17,266 nucleotides of DNA from assembly GCA_033297205.1 (NCBI GenBank), contig MU859436.1, forward strand, positions 1-17,266, given 5' to 3'. The notes beneath the pieces were generated by a model. The model did no database searches. It was given only the letters and a program-made list of their open reading frames with translations, and was not told the origin of the DNA. The stretch comes from Pseudoneurospora amorphoporcata (Eukaryota > Ascomycota > Sordariomycetes > Sordariales > Sordariaceae). The translations under genes and the position numbers were made by a program. This document shows positions 1 through 9,100 of the stretch, one piece after another; the first letter of the stretch is position 1; every line of letters begins with the position of its first letter.

Positions 1-34
1 TTTTTGTACGCTAGATTCACCGATGTGGCACGTC

Positions 35-1050
35 TCATGCCCTACGGGAGGCGGAAGTAGACGTTAAAAATAACAACAACAACAACAACAACAACCGATC
101 AAGTTCATTTTGCAACAATTCTATGAGCTTCTCCTGAGTGTTCTCGAGGACCTTTGCCACGACCTAGTGATAGTAAGTTTCCAGTTCCTCATCTAACGTT
201 CTGCTGCTCGTTTGCTTACCTTGTCTGTGAGCAGATCCTTGGCCTTCATGTAGTCGCAACAATGCTCGATCGCAAAATCTTCCATCGCTTTGGCCATTTG
301 CGGGCAGAGTTCACAGCCGGGGTGGGCAGGGATGGGAGGTGGGACGAGGACGGTTCCGTCCGGTCCGGTTATGGTGCGCGTGGATGTGCCCGCGATGCCC
401 GTGACTGTGGTGATGGTGAGGCTTGTGGCTCCCGTACCCGTGGTCTCTGTGACAATTTGGGATTGTTGGGCTGGCGCTTCAGGTGTAACCGTGACAGTGG
501 AAGGGGCAGCATACTTCCACTTTCCCCGAATCAGGTAGACTGCCACGTTCGAGGGGACGATCATCTCCCCGTCGCCTTTGGTTGCCCAGATGGCTTTGCC
601 GCTGGGATTCTGGAAGGCGAGGCTCTCGCACCCCAAGAAGCAGATCTTCCTCTCGTACCCGACGGGCGGTATGAAGTCGGCTGGCAGCCAGTCGACATTA
701 TTGAAAAAATTCTTGTCTTGGGTCAGAGGCGTCCAGCGCTGCTCTTGTACACCTTATCGGAATTAGACCTCTGTCAGTTTTTTAGTTGGGGGAAAGAGTC
801 TGCGTACCAAGATCTCTCGAGACATTGCCGGGTCCTCCGCAACGTCAGCTTCTATTATGAGAAATAGTCCTTGGAATATGATTGACGTTGGCGCTTCAGG
901 TGTAACCGTGATAGTGGAAGGGGCAGTTGCAGGAATGGGAGACTTTTTGTCCGCATCCATGTCCGCTAAGGAGAGTCTGGCGTAGTATTGGGCTAGAAAG
1001 TCCTTTTTGGATTGCGGATGAGATAGGTGAACGGAGTTAGTATGATCCAT
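35..1050 (-). CDS. Hypothetical protein, three exons, 296 aa
   Basis: I do not recognise this protein. My model has exon 1 at 1050-808, exon 2 at 738-220 and exon 3 at 163-35. Intron 1 (807-739, 69 bp) starts GTACGC and ends CAG; intron 2 (219-164, 56 bp) starts GTAAGC and ends TAG. Both are phase 0 and remove in-frame stops. The ATG at 1050 begins MDHTNSV; the open frame extends further upstream but without another ATG. There is no signal peptide. Residues of the form APST(I/V)TVTPEAP occur in both exon 1 and exon 2 because of a 38-bp DNA duplication. Exon 2 encodes a Thr-rich linker and then a short segment with C-x2-C and CC (CELC, EHCCDY). Exon 3 is amphipathic and runs into a tract of eight leucines made by an AAC/GTT microsatellite, then stops at TGA (37-35). 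The splice sites are inferred; without intron 2 the protein would end at 193. Confidence 0.55.
72..95. repeat. (AAC)8 microsatellite
   Basis: Eight perfect AAC units. Read on the minus strand, in the frame of the last exon of the gene at 35-1050, it encodes most of a run of eight leucines (seven TTG plus TTA), so length changes would alter the C-terminus without shifting the frame. Confidence 0.9.
472..509. repeat. 38-bp direct repeat, copy 1
   Basis: Matches 889-926 with one C/T difference. Both copies lie in the same reading frame of the minus-strand gene and encode the APST(I/V)TVTPEAP segment, so this is an intragenic duplication 417 bp apart. Confidence 0.85.
889..926. repeat. 38-bp direct repeat, copy 2
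   Basis: Partner of 472-509; it lies in exon 1 of the minus-strand gene. Confidence 0.85.
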
Positions 1051-1850
1051 TGAGGCTGGTGTAGAATCTAGGTCTCTTGGATGTCGTATATATGGCTTCG
1101 TTTCCAAAATGTCAAAGAATCTGTCGACTATAGGTACGTGATCGGGATTGAATTCGGGTCCAAAAGTCGGAAGAGGAGAACGAATATGTGTAGAGTGGTG
1201 TAATGTCTGTTCCTATGAGGGTCTTGAAGAGTTGACAACTGACATGTCCAAGTCTGATGATATAAGGATAGGATGTGAATGCGTGAATAAGGCAACCAAA
1301 AATCGGGGGATGTCCTGAACTTTAATCTTGAAATACAATCCGTGAAGAAACTCTCTTCACCTATCGCTCTATGTTGGATGAAGTACGACGTTTTCGACTA
1401 TGGTGGATTGGCATGTAAAAAGCCCTTTCGGTTATCCATACCGTGCCACTGCTATCATCTGCGGTGGTTGTCATGCAGACGCTCGCAGATATTGGATGGT
1501 TGCGCTGTCGGGAGAGATATGAAGAATAAGTTGCATTGGCGTCGACACAATTTGGGATATGGATCTGACGACAAGCATCCTGCTGCCTTGTCTGGGTGAT
1601 CTAGGTTTCTCTCTCCTTTCTTTTTCATTCGGAAGACACCTTCTCCGGCGACTTACCTGGCAATCACCTGTAACCAGTTCGGGGAAGGCTCTCGATTTGG
1701 AACGCTGATTGGCCTCAAACTGGTCTTCATTTGTAGTCACTGACAATAACCAGGGTTTATTACGCCACAAAAGCCTCTTTTCTGTCTCTCTCCGTCTATT
1801 CTTATGCCTCTATCCGCAACCCCCTATCTTCTTCCCCCCTCTTCCTCCCT
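1051..1850. other. No convincing gene
   Basis: This is upstream of the minus-strand gene, so it probably contains its promoter. The only coding-like hint is a minus-strand open stretch (about 1770-1657) that ends in a perfect 5' splice consensus GTAAGT at 1656-1651. I could not find a start or a matching downstream exon, so it is not called a gene. Confidence 0.4.
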
Positions 1851-1963
1851 CTTCCTCAGGCAGCGTTAAGGTACAAGAAGACTCTCCCTCCCTCTTCCTC
1901 TCTCTTCCTCAGGCAGCGTTAAGGCACAAGAACACTCTCCCTCCCTCTTCCTCCCTCTTCCTC
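1851..1963. repeat. 53-bp tandem repeat, about 2.1 units, in a CT-rich tract
   Basis: The segment starting CTTCCTCAGGCAGCG at 1851 recurs at 1904, and CTTCCTC recurs at 1957, a period of 53 bp. The units differ at a few sites, for example GTACAAG against GCACAAG. The surrounding 1775-1985 is strongly polypyrimidine on the plus strand. Confidence 0.85.
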
Positions 1964-2080
1964 TAACTTTCTCTTCCCCTCTCTATCATGTCAACGAGGC
2001 AGACAGGCTCGTATTCTGCCTTGCCTAACGAACTTGCACAAATACCAGACATTTAGCTAACACCCACCTCCCTCCTCTAG

Positions 2081-2323
2081 GCAGCAGCCGCTCAGTATTA
2101 CAACGCTTATCATAGTTGTGAGGACTTCCGTGCGAGATACCAGGGGAAATTTGGCCGCACGCCATACGTTTCCCCCCGGATCCAGGACATGTGTTACCAG
2201 AGCTGTTTGTTATCGGCTAGTACTCCGGAATGTGACCGGCGTAACGCCAGAAGAGTCTCTTTAGGACATCCCCGTTCCCTTGAGGCTCATTCGGTCACCA
2301 TCTCCTGGTTTGGTCTGGTGTAA
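2081..2323 (+). CDS. Orphan 3' exon of a small Cys-containing protein (partial)
   Basis: The 240 bases encode 80 residues followed by TAA at 2321. The exon is preceded by a textbook fungal 3' splice region: branch-like GCTAAC at 2056-2061, a pyrimidine tract and CTAG ending at 2080. The peptide opens AAAAQYYNAYHSCEDF and has four cysteines at residues 13, 38, 42 and 51, with the later ones in the context QDMCYQSC. Small size, an Ala-rich start and spaced cysteines fit the C-terminal part of a small secreted protein, but no signal peptide exon is found upstream. The best nearby 5' splice candidate (GTATTC at 2011) gives a phase-0 join but no ATG in frame, so the gene may be broken or its first exon further away. 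I do not recognise the family. Confidence 0.35.
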   Translation, partial: AAAAQYYNAYHSCEDFRARYQGKFGRTPYVSPRIQDMCYQSCLLSASTPECDRRNARRVSLGHPRSLEAHSVTISWFGLV

Positions 2324-2971
2324 TTGTTTACCCTAACTGGTTGCTATTATACTGGGCACGATGGTCCGGAAGGACGCTAGTGATAATGGAAAAGAGATAA
2401 AAATAGGGGAATGACGCTTAATGGATTACATACCCTCTAGCGGCGGAAAGGTGGAGGGATTTTCGTAGCGCCGCACCTGGCATCAAGCCTGATGTTAGCG
2501 TGCCATATCAACGTTTCATCTTTCAAGGATCAAATGCAGCTTTAATGCTGCAATGGAGGACATGCCAAAAAGGCAACCAGAGGGTTCACTTCGGGTAGCG
2601 TTTGTTTTGATATCAAGGCTTCCAGCCTCGCTTCGAGCCAAGCCCCATGCAAGTATGCCAGGGGGCGGGGGTGCTCACACGGGCCCCCACTGGCCCAGGC
2701 TTAAAGCCATCCCACCCTAGCTGCCGGCTTCTGATCCTAGAGCTGTGGTTGCCTTGTCGCTCTCAACGCCGCCGTCACCTTGTTTCGCAGCCCTGGCATG
2801 CAGCTCTCTCAGCTAATCGACTCGTCTACTGACCGAGTGCAATCTTGGTAGTGTTAGGACGGTCAACTTTTCTCGTAATCCGCCCAATTATATTCATCTC
2901 TTTAGCGCCGCCTCCCCACTTACCGTCTCGCCTCCGTCCGAACGATATGGATATGGGAGCTGATGGTTCAG
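2324..2971. other. No recognisable feature
   Basis: Normal-GC sequence with no open frame I can support. An open stretch at 2647-2832 is GC-rich, starts at an alternative codon and has no recognisable motifs. Confidence 0.4.
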
Positions 2972-3097
2972 TTTTTTGACCCTACCACGTGATCAAAAGA
3001 CCCGTTTCTTGTCCTTACGGCTCCCATAGATAAGCCGACATATCGCCAGACTAGTAGTTGGGTCGGTGACGACCAGCGAATCCCTGGTGTTGTAGGT
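2972..3097 (+). pseudogene. Degenerate 5S rRNA copy
   Basis: The 3' half (about 3043-3094) is identical to the 3' half of the 5S rRNA gene at 4786-4904, including the internal segment GTAGTTGGGTCGGTGACG and the 3' CCCTGGTGTTGTA. The stretch CCCATAGATAAGCC is also shared. The 5' third diverges strongly: only scattered matches remain, the first strand of helix I (ACATAC) is missing and so cannot pair with the 3' end, and one base is inserted near 3040. T-runs follow downstream. It is best read as a dispersed 5S pseudogene. Confidence 0.75.
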
Positions 3098-4194
3098 TTG
3101 TTCTGTTTTCTTTTTGCTTTTTTGCTTTTGCTTTTTTTTTTTTTCCGCAATCGTTTTGTCACCTTGTTGATTTCACATACTGGGATTGTGTTTCGCTGTG
3201 CTCTTCTTTTGTTGTTGTTATTGTTGCAATGTTATACAGGGACAATTGGTCGGTCTGTGGTTCCAGTTTGGGTCAGTACGTCATCGGATTGATGTCAAAT
3301 AGTTTACAGTGTGTTATTGGGTGTAGATGTTGTCGCACGGACATTTGCCCACAGTTTTGGGTTAGGGTTGCCGAGGCTTAGCAGAGCCTCAACGCCTGGC
3401 ATCAGCCTTATGAATGCCCGGCGGCCGCAGGCCGCGAGACTCAACCTCACTTCGGCCAGACTCTCAGCCACCAGCATTGCTTACCCAAGCCCCTCTCGAC
3501 GCCATCAGGCTAGCGAGCCAACCCTGGAAGTGCCGAAGACGCTAATGAGGCACCACGAGACGATCCCAATCTCGAGACGATCCCAATCTTCCCAGAAGCG
3601 ACCACAGCCAACCAGGCAAGAAGCAAGGTGCCCGGATGAAGGATGGCGCCAAAAGGAAATGAAGAATGGATGAAGGCATTCAGGAAGTTCCACACGTATG
3701 GTAGATGCCCTGAAAGCCCCAGGCGACAAGGCTTGATACGTACCTCAAGTACGTACCGATTCCCTTTGGCATAAGAAGGTCTTGAAGCCCAACCTTCTCC
3801 TGGAAGTTGAAAGGATCAACAAGGCCTTCGAGACCAAAGTAGTTTATTAGCTGAATTGAACTACTGTTCCAAGCCCTGACTACAGCCCTTGTCACAGATG
3901 TTGCCCAAAACTTGGTTATTATGGTTTTTGTTTTGTTTGCACTATGTGAAAGATAAATGTTACGATGGCGATGGCGCACCATAATTATTTACTATATCTT
4001 CCTCGTTTTGCGAAAGTATGTTTTGCCTTAACCATAATAGCTCAACCGCGTTATAGGTAAGGTATATATATACTAAAACATCCAACAATCTTTATTCCCT
4101 CGAGTGTCTTGCACACAAAACCCCCTCAACCACCGATCCCAGATAAGCCACTAGTCGTGCCCAGAGCCTACATCAGGGCTGAACACTTACCGAA
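3098..4194. other. No gene; possible LTR remnant at 3958 to about 4125
   Basis: No supported coding region. A short imperfect duplication (GAGACGATCCCAATCT twice, 3557-3590) is present. From 3958 the sequence begins TGTTACGA, has a TATA-like run at 4062-4073 and ends near TTGCACACA. This resembles a retroelement LTR next to the Gypsy integrase fragment, but no second copy or target duplication is visible. Confidence 0.25.
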
Positions 4195-4359
4195 ATGCAT
4201 CAAACAGTAAAGGATGAATTAACGGTTGTCCGAGAAAGGATGAAACGATATTACGGCCGCACGAGGTCGTCAGCGCCGACCTTCAGGAGGGGAGACAAAG
4301 TTTACCTTCTCCGTCGTAATATCAAAACCAAGCGATCCAGCGACAAGCTCGATTCTTAA
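4195..4359 (+). mobile_element. Ty3/Gypsy integrase C-terminal fragment
   Basis: The 54 codons from ATG at 4195 to TAA at 4357 encode a peptide with RRGDKVYLLRRNIKTKR followed by SSDKLD. This is the signature of the pol C-terminal region (after the integrase core) in fungal Ty3/Gypsy elements. A TGA lies in frame just upstream (4177) and the downstream frame closes within 30 bases (KKFGYV then stop), so only a remnant remains. It keeps normal CA and TG content, unlike the Gypsy element at 9712-17039, and therefore belongs to a separate, less mutated copy or family. Confidence 0.7.
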
Positions 4360-4750
4360 AAAAAATTTGGCTACGTTTAGCTCACGCATCGTTATCTTTT
4401 GACGATCTCTCATCATCACTAATGTCAATCACGCTGTTGCTTTGGGTTCTTCTTTCCGTTGTGTCGGGATCGTCAAGATAAGTAAACGCCACTTGCAATC
4501 CCATTATGTTACTACACTTCACGTCCTCTTCGCCTTGCCCTTGACACCGAGATGCCTTGATCCTCGATCAACAACCAACCACCTTCGCTATTAGAACTGA
4601 GGTTTACCCACACAACTGCTGGAACGTCAAGAGCTTTATCGGACATTAATTCCAGCTCACCCCAGCATATCCTGTCGTGGACCACGGAATTATTTGCGAG
4701 TGTCAGTGCCTCTGGTGTTCGGGATGGCGCTTCATATCGGTCATTAAAAT
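4360..4750. other. Probable decayed retroelement tail, nothing definable
   Basis: Continues past the integrase fragment. No frame stays open and no chromodomain or LTR could be identified. Confidence 0.3.
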
Positions 4751-4754
4751 AGGT

Positions 4755-4761
4755 TATTTAA
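4755..4761 (+). promoter_or_regulatory. TATA-like box of the 5S rRNA gene
   Basis: TATTTAA at -31 to -25 relative to the inferred 5S start at 4786, the spacing used by external TATA-like elements of dispersed fungal 5S genes. Confidence 0.5.
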
Positions 4762-4785
4762 TGTCATTGTCGAGGACAAATTACC

Positions 4786-4904
4786 ACATACGACCATACC
4801 CACTGGAAAACTCGGGATCCCGTCCGCTCTCCCATAGATAAGCCGGTGAGGGCCAGACTAGTAGTTGGGTCGGTGACGACCAGCGAATCCCTGGTGTTGT
4901 ATGT
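4786..4904 (+). rRNA. 5S ribosomal RNA
   Basis: A 119-bp sequence beginning ACATACGACCATA and ending TGTTGTATGT. The first six bases pair with the last six (ACATAC with GTATGT), forming helix I. The internal promoter and helix IV/V region includes GTAGTTGGGTCGGTGACGAC and CAGCGAATCCC, as in filamentous ascomycete 5S rRNA. The arm GGTCGGTGACGACC is self-complementary. The RNA is the 5S component of the large ribosomal subunit, transcribed by RNA polymerase III. Flanking TATA-like and T-run signals suggest it is functional. It stands alone, not in the rDNA repeat, as is usual for filamentous fungi with dispersed 5S genes. Confidence 0.93.
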
Positions 4905-4905
4905 A

Positions 4906-4912
4906 TTTTTTT
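4906..4912 (+). terminator. Pol III T-run terminator of the 5S gene
   Basis: Seven T residues start two bases after the 5S 3' end, and a second T-run follows at 4916-4924. Confidence 0.7.
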
Positions 4913-4924
4913 GTCTTTTTTTTT

Positions 4925-5511
4925 CCTTTTGTTTTGGCTTTCTTTTCCGTTTCTTTGGACTATTGGCAAGGCGACTCCAGTGACTCCCCACTCGCCCTAC
5001 CATTTTTTTCCACTCATGTTTCCGCTTTCCGTGATCAGATATGCTAGCATCATGGTGATTGTCTAGCCCAGTAGGTGTGCAATCACGCCTTTTTCTACCT
5101 ACCTCACCTCTCCTGTTGATGCCACATTTTTATTTACTTGTCATAACCTGTTATTGTGGTCGTCGTCGTCGTCGTCGTGGGTGTTGCAGCGCACCATTCA
5201 CTGACCGCCAGCAACCAAACATCACGGCTAATTTAGGCTAGACTTATAAATTCTCTTTTTTGCTGTGGAGCCTCAAAAGTCTCAAAGGTGGACACTGGAC
5301 ACAATTCACGAACAATCCGCGCCGGCTTAAGCGACAGCGGCTGAATGGGAATATCAAATCAAATGATGTATCGCGGCCGCCGCCAGACCGCCAGATTGTC
5401 ATTGGAGGAGGACTGACTTATAAGAGTGGCCCCGCTGGTCCGGTCGTCCTCGATGCTCACCTTTCCGGGCTTTCCCTCGTGTATATATGTCTTCAAGTCG
5501 ATTCTGCCTGC
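4925..5511. other. No convincing gene
   Basis: Open stretches on both strands here have no recognisable motifs, and some are created by low-complexity sequence at either end. Confidence 0.4.
5159..5176. repeat. (GTC)6 microsatellite
   Basis: Six perfect GTC units. Confidence 0.85.
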
Positions 5512-5616
5512 TTGTCTGTTGTCTGTTGTCTGTTGCCTGTTGTCTGTTGCCTGTTGTCTGTTGTCTGTTGTCTGTTGTCTGTTGCCTGTTGTCTGTTGCC
5601 TGTTGTCTGTTGTCTG
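5512..5616. repeat. Heptamer array TTG(T/C)CTG, 15 units
   Basis: Fifteen exact 7-bp units with a T or C at position 4. The order of variants is TTTCTCT, TTTCTCT, T, so units 1-7 and 8-14 are the same 49-bp block twice. Open frames across it on both strands are artefacts of a 7-bp period with no stop and should not be called genes. Confidence 0.95.
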
Positions 5617-6165
5617 TTCATTTCTTGATGACACACACGGATGACAGACAGAACATTTATCACGGAAAGAGTCACGGAATCGGGAACACTCGGATCTCAA
5701 AATTATCAATCTTTTCAACTATGGTACTGCGCTTCTAGAAGATCGAAGCTGTACGGACGGATAGGTAGGTGACCTGGGTATCGTACATCAACTAACTGCT
5801 CAACTGCATCAAGTGCAACTGAAAACTATTCAGGAATTTCCTTTCTTCAACACCACCTCTTTTCCATCAACTGTTCTGGTCCAAGCCGGACCCTGGAAGA
5901 AGAAAATAAGCCGTTCCTATTGAAATTCCAAGCCCTGACACCTTTATTCCTTCCTTCCTGTTGTTTACCATATTTCCCTTCCGCTTTTCAGTACCCTTCC
6001 ATTTCGCTTTCCCTTTATTTTTTCCCATTACTTCCCATCCATCGAACCAATGAGGCCCGATGCTTTTCGCAGCAACAACAATAACACTAAATCAACAAGC
6101 CAGTTCATTCCATCATCACAACAGACACACATCCCTCGCAGCCATCACAGCACTAAGGTGAAAGC
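5617..6165. other. Intergenic, 3' side of the LW-motif pseudogene
   Basis: No supported gene. The stretch 5940-6045 is pyrimidine-rich on the plus strand. It lies downstream of the stop of the minus-strand frame, so it would hold that gene's 3' untranslated region. Confidence 0.4.
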
Positions 6166-9100
6166 TCACCATTCAACTAGCTGGCTCGAAGCAGCCATCC
6201 AATCCTTCTTCTCAGTCACCACTGCATTCTCCTTCCTCCACAATCCCTGCCTCTTAAACACCTCCTTCAAATCCTTAGTACTCATCCCCCTGCTCTCCAG
6301 CGCCTTGATTTGCTCCATAATCTCCATCTTCCTCTGCTTCGTCAACAGCCCCTTGCGTCCCAAAGCCCTGCGCTCGTACGCCTCGCCATCTTCATCGGTC
6401 TTAGCGATAATTTCGGGTTTACCGGCTTTAGGCTGCCAAAGGAGTTTAGGGCTGGGGAGGGCGTAGGACTCGAAGGACGAGGCGGGGTAGGGGGGAAGAA
6501 TCCAGAGGGTGGGGATTAGTGAGGGGGTTGGTTGGGGGATGGGGGCGGTCCAAAGGCCGTTATTAGTGTTGTTGGCTCGGCTCGGGGAGGGTTGGGAAGA
6601 GGAAATGGTGAGTTCAGGGACTTCAACGGTGTCGACGGCCTTATCCTCCTAATAAAGATCAACATCATGCTCCAAGTCAAGGCTAGTGGCCGTGGAGGGA
6701 CGCTGGCTGCTTAGGGGGAAAGAGTCCATAGAAGCGTGACCGTCGTTTTCAGAGTTTATAATGGCCGTGGTGGCGTGGGACACGCTAGAGCTAGCGCGAC
6801 GCCTAGTCACGAAGCTTTCGCGAGCCATTTAGGCAGCGAACAACTTCTCTTACTCGAGGGCCTCAATCTAGGCTTAGATCTTAGCCTTGCGGGAGGCTTC
6901 CATCTCCTTGAGTAAGGGGACCTCCGGGACGTCAGGCACGACGGCGACGGCAGAATCCTCAGGGATAAGACCCATTTCAGCCTCGATAGCGTGGATCTGG
7001 GCGATGATGGGCTCCCTACGCTTCTTACCGCTGCTGCTGGAGTGGCTGTGGCTATTCTTGCGGGAGGTGGTGGTGAAGAAAGTGTTGGTAGAGCAAGAGT
7101 GAGATAATCCCGAACGCTGGTAACGACGAAGCTTCTTGTGAGCGTAAGCCGCCATGGCGGGGTGGACGGACTCCTCGGGGTAAGTAATAGCGAGAGAGCC
7201 GAAGAAGACGGGGTGGACATAGGCCGCGTCGTAGGTATAGCCTGTGGCGGCGGGGTGGAACCACTCGGAGGTGGTGATGAGGGATGAGCCGGCGAAAATG
7301 GGATAACGGACGGCCGAATTAAAGGCCTAGACAGTGGGCTTGATAATAGAAGCCTAAATGGCCTCCTCAAGGGTAGTAGCCCAGTCGGTAGGGGTAGCGG
7401 TGATATGGCCCGTCTCAGTGCGGCACTTAATGTTAAGGGGATGACCGCTAGCAATAAAAGCCTCCTTATCCTTAGCGGCGGCTAGGCCAAGAGTGAGCTA
7501 GTGCTGGAACACCTGCCTGCTAACGCCCTTAGCGGTAGCCTCTTCAGGCGTCCAGAGGCTGTTGGATATAAGCTTATCTAACGGCCTCCATGAGTCGGCA
7601 GCCGTGGCCCGGGGTGTGCGGTGCATGTTGACGGCGGCCGGCTCCTGTTTGGTGGTGCGCTTGTCGGATGTCGTCGATTTACGGCTACCTAGGACAAAGA
7701 GACCTTTTGTCGTTTCCGCCGCGGCGCGAGGTGAAGATAAAGTCGAGATCTCGGGTGATTTATCGCGGCTCTATAGGCCGGTCGAGATTTGTAGGTGCGT
7801 CTCCACGGCTTGGTTTTCGCTGGTCTCCACTCGGGGCGGAGCCGGTGCGGGCGCCGAGTCATCGGCTAATGCCGCACGGGTAGCGACGACGGCCTGGGCT
7901 CCCTGGTCTAGGGTTGAACGAGTGGAGTCGCCAGTATGTTCTTCGCCATTATGGGGATCCTTGGCAAGGCCGATCAGGATTTTATGCTCACTGGAAGCAT
8001 TATTATCGTCGTCGTCAATGTCGGTGGCGGACGCAGAAGCGGATTGTTCTTGGTGGCTGCTGCTGCCGCCGCCGCCGCTGTAGTACTCGTCGACGCTATA
8101 GAAGGCAGGAGTGGCGGAAAGGAAGAGGCTGTTCCTCGAGGGCACAGCATCCGAGTTGAGGAGGCTAGCAATTTCCCAGATAGTCGTCTCGTCAAAGTCA
8201 TCTTCATCATCGCTTTCCTCGCGCTTATAGTCGGACTCGGCATCTTCGTCGTCGTAGTCGTCAAAGAACGATGTTCCCGAGTAGTCGGGAGTGTACGACG
8301 CCCGGAGGGGAACGCCGGAGTTCATGGTGCCGGGCATGGAGCGACCGAAAGGAGGCGGTAGAGGCATGGTTGCAGTGTCGGACTTCTCGCCCCAGGGGAA
8401 TTGGAAAATACCCAGGGTACTACGCTTATTGGGAAGAGGCTTAGGATTTTCAAGAATATCGGGCAGAGTGCTCACACGCTTGTTGCGGCGAGGAGGCCGT
8501 TGGGTTACAGGTCGCGGGGCCTTTTAAGATTTGGGTTGGGGAATTTCTTACAGAGAGAGACGTTTAAAGTTAGTAGGAGGGGCGATAGAAGCCTAGGAAG
8601 GTCGCTAAAGTCCGGTGGTCTCCTTGGTACTAGTGTATAGTTTGCGCTAGAGATATTTAGAGGAGATTTGGAGGGGAGTAAGATCTTTTCTAGCCGCAGG
8701 ACGGGTATATATTTCTAGGAGATCAACAGCTAGTGAAGGGTCCTCGAGAACCTTAGGAGGGGGCGACCACAAAAGGTTGGTTGTGATAGTCGGAACCTTG
8801 GGTGGTCCGGTCCAGAGTGAAGGCTTCTTTTTAGCTTCAGCCTTCTTCTACAAGTGAATGCTCGTGATCTTAAGAGGAGCCAGAACCTTTCTCGTGGCGG
8901 GATAGACAAATGCGTCGGCCTCTAGGAGAGGCGTCGGGTATTCACTTGCAACCTTGGGAATATGCAGCTACAATACACTTGTCTTCGGAACCTTCGCAGG
9001 TGGAGGAGGCGTCCAGAGCGCAGGGGCCTTCTTAACATTCACTGTAAGCTTGGACCACAACTGCGTGCTAGTAATCTCCAGGGGAGGAGGCAGTTCCTTA

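Noticed and set aside
154..867. Plus-strand open stretch of 237 codons
   Set aside because: It lies antisense to the spliced minus-strand gene and starts at a weak position; the minus-strand model has consistent splice sites and an ATG.
3098..3292. Hydrophobic plus-strand and basic minus-strand frames around 2968-3292 and 4764-5003
   Set aside because: They are produced by the 5S rRNA sequence and its T-runs; the RWSSPTQLLVW peptide common to both is antisense 5S rRNA.
3360..3372. TTAGGG-like telomeric repeat
   Set aside because: A single GTTAGGGTTG occurrence with no array.
5260..5738. Leu/Val/Cys-rich and Gln/Thr/Asn-rich open frames across the heptamer array
   Set aside because: A 7-bp repeat lacking stops yields open frames on both strands automatically; the flanks have no coding character.
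7562..8527. Several plus-strand open stretches (for example 7562-8083 and 7936-8361)
   Set aside because: They are shadows of the minus-strand LW-motif frame; they are rich in Val, Ala, Arg and Gly from antisense codons and have no motifs of their own.
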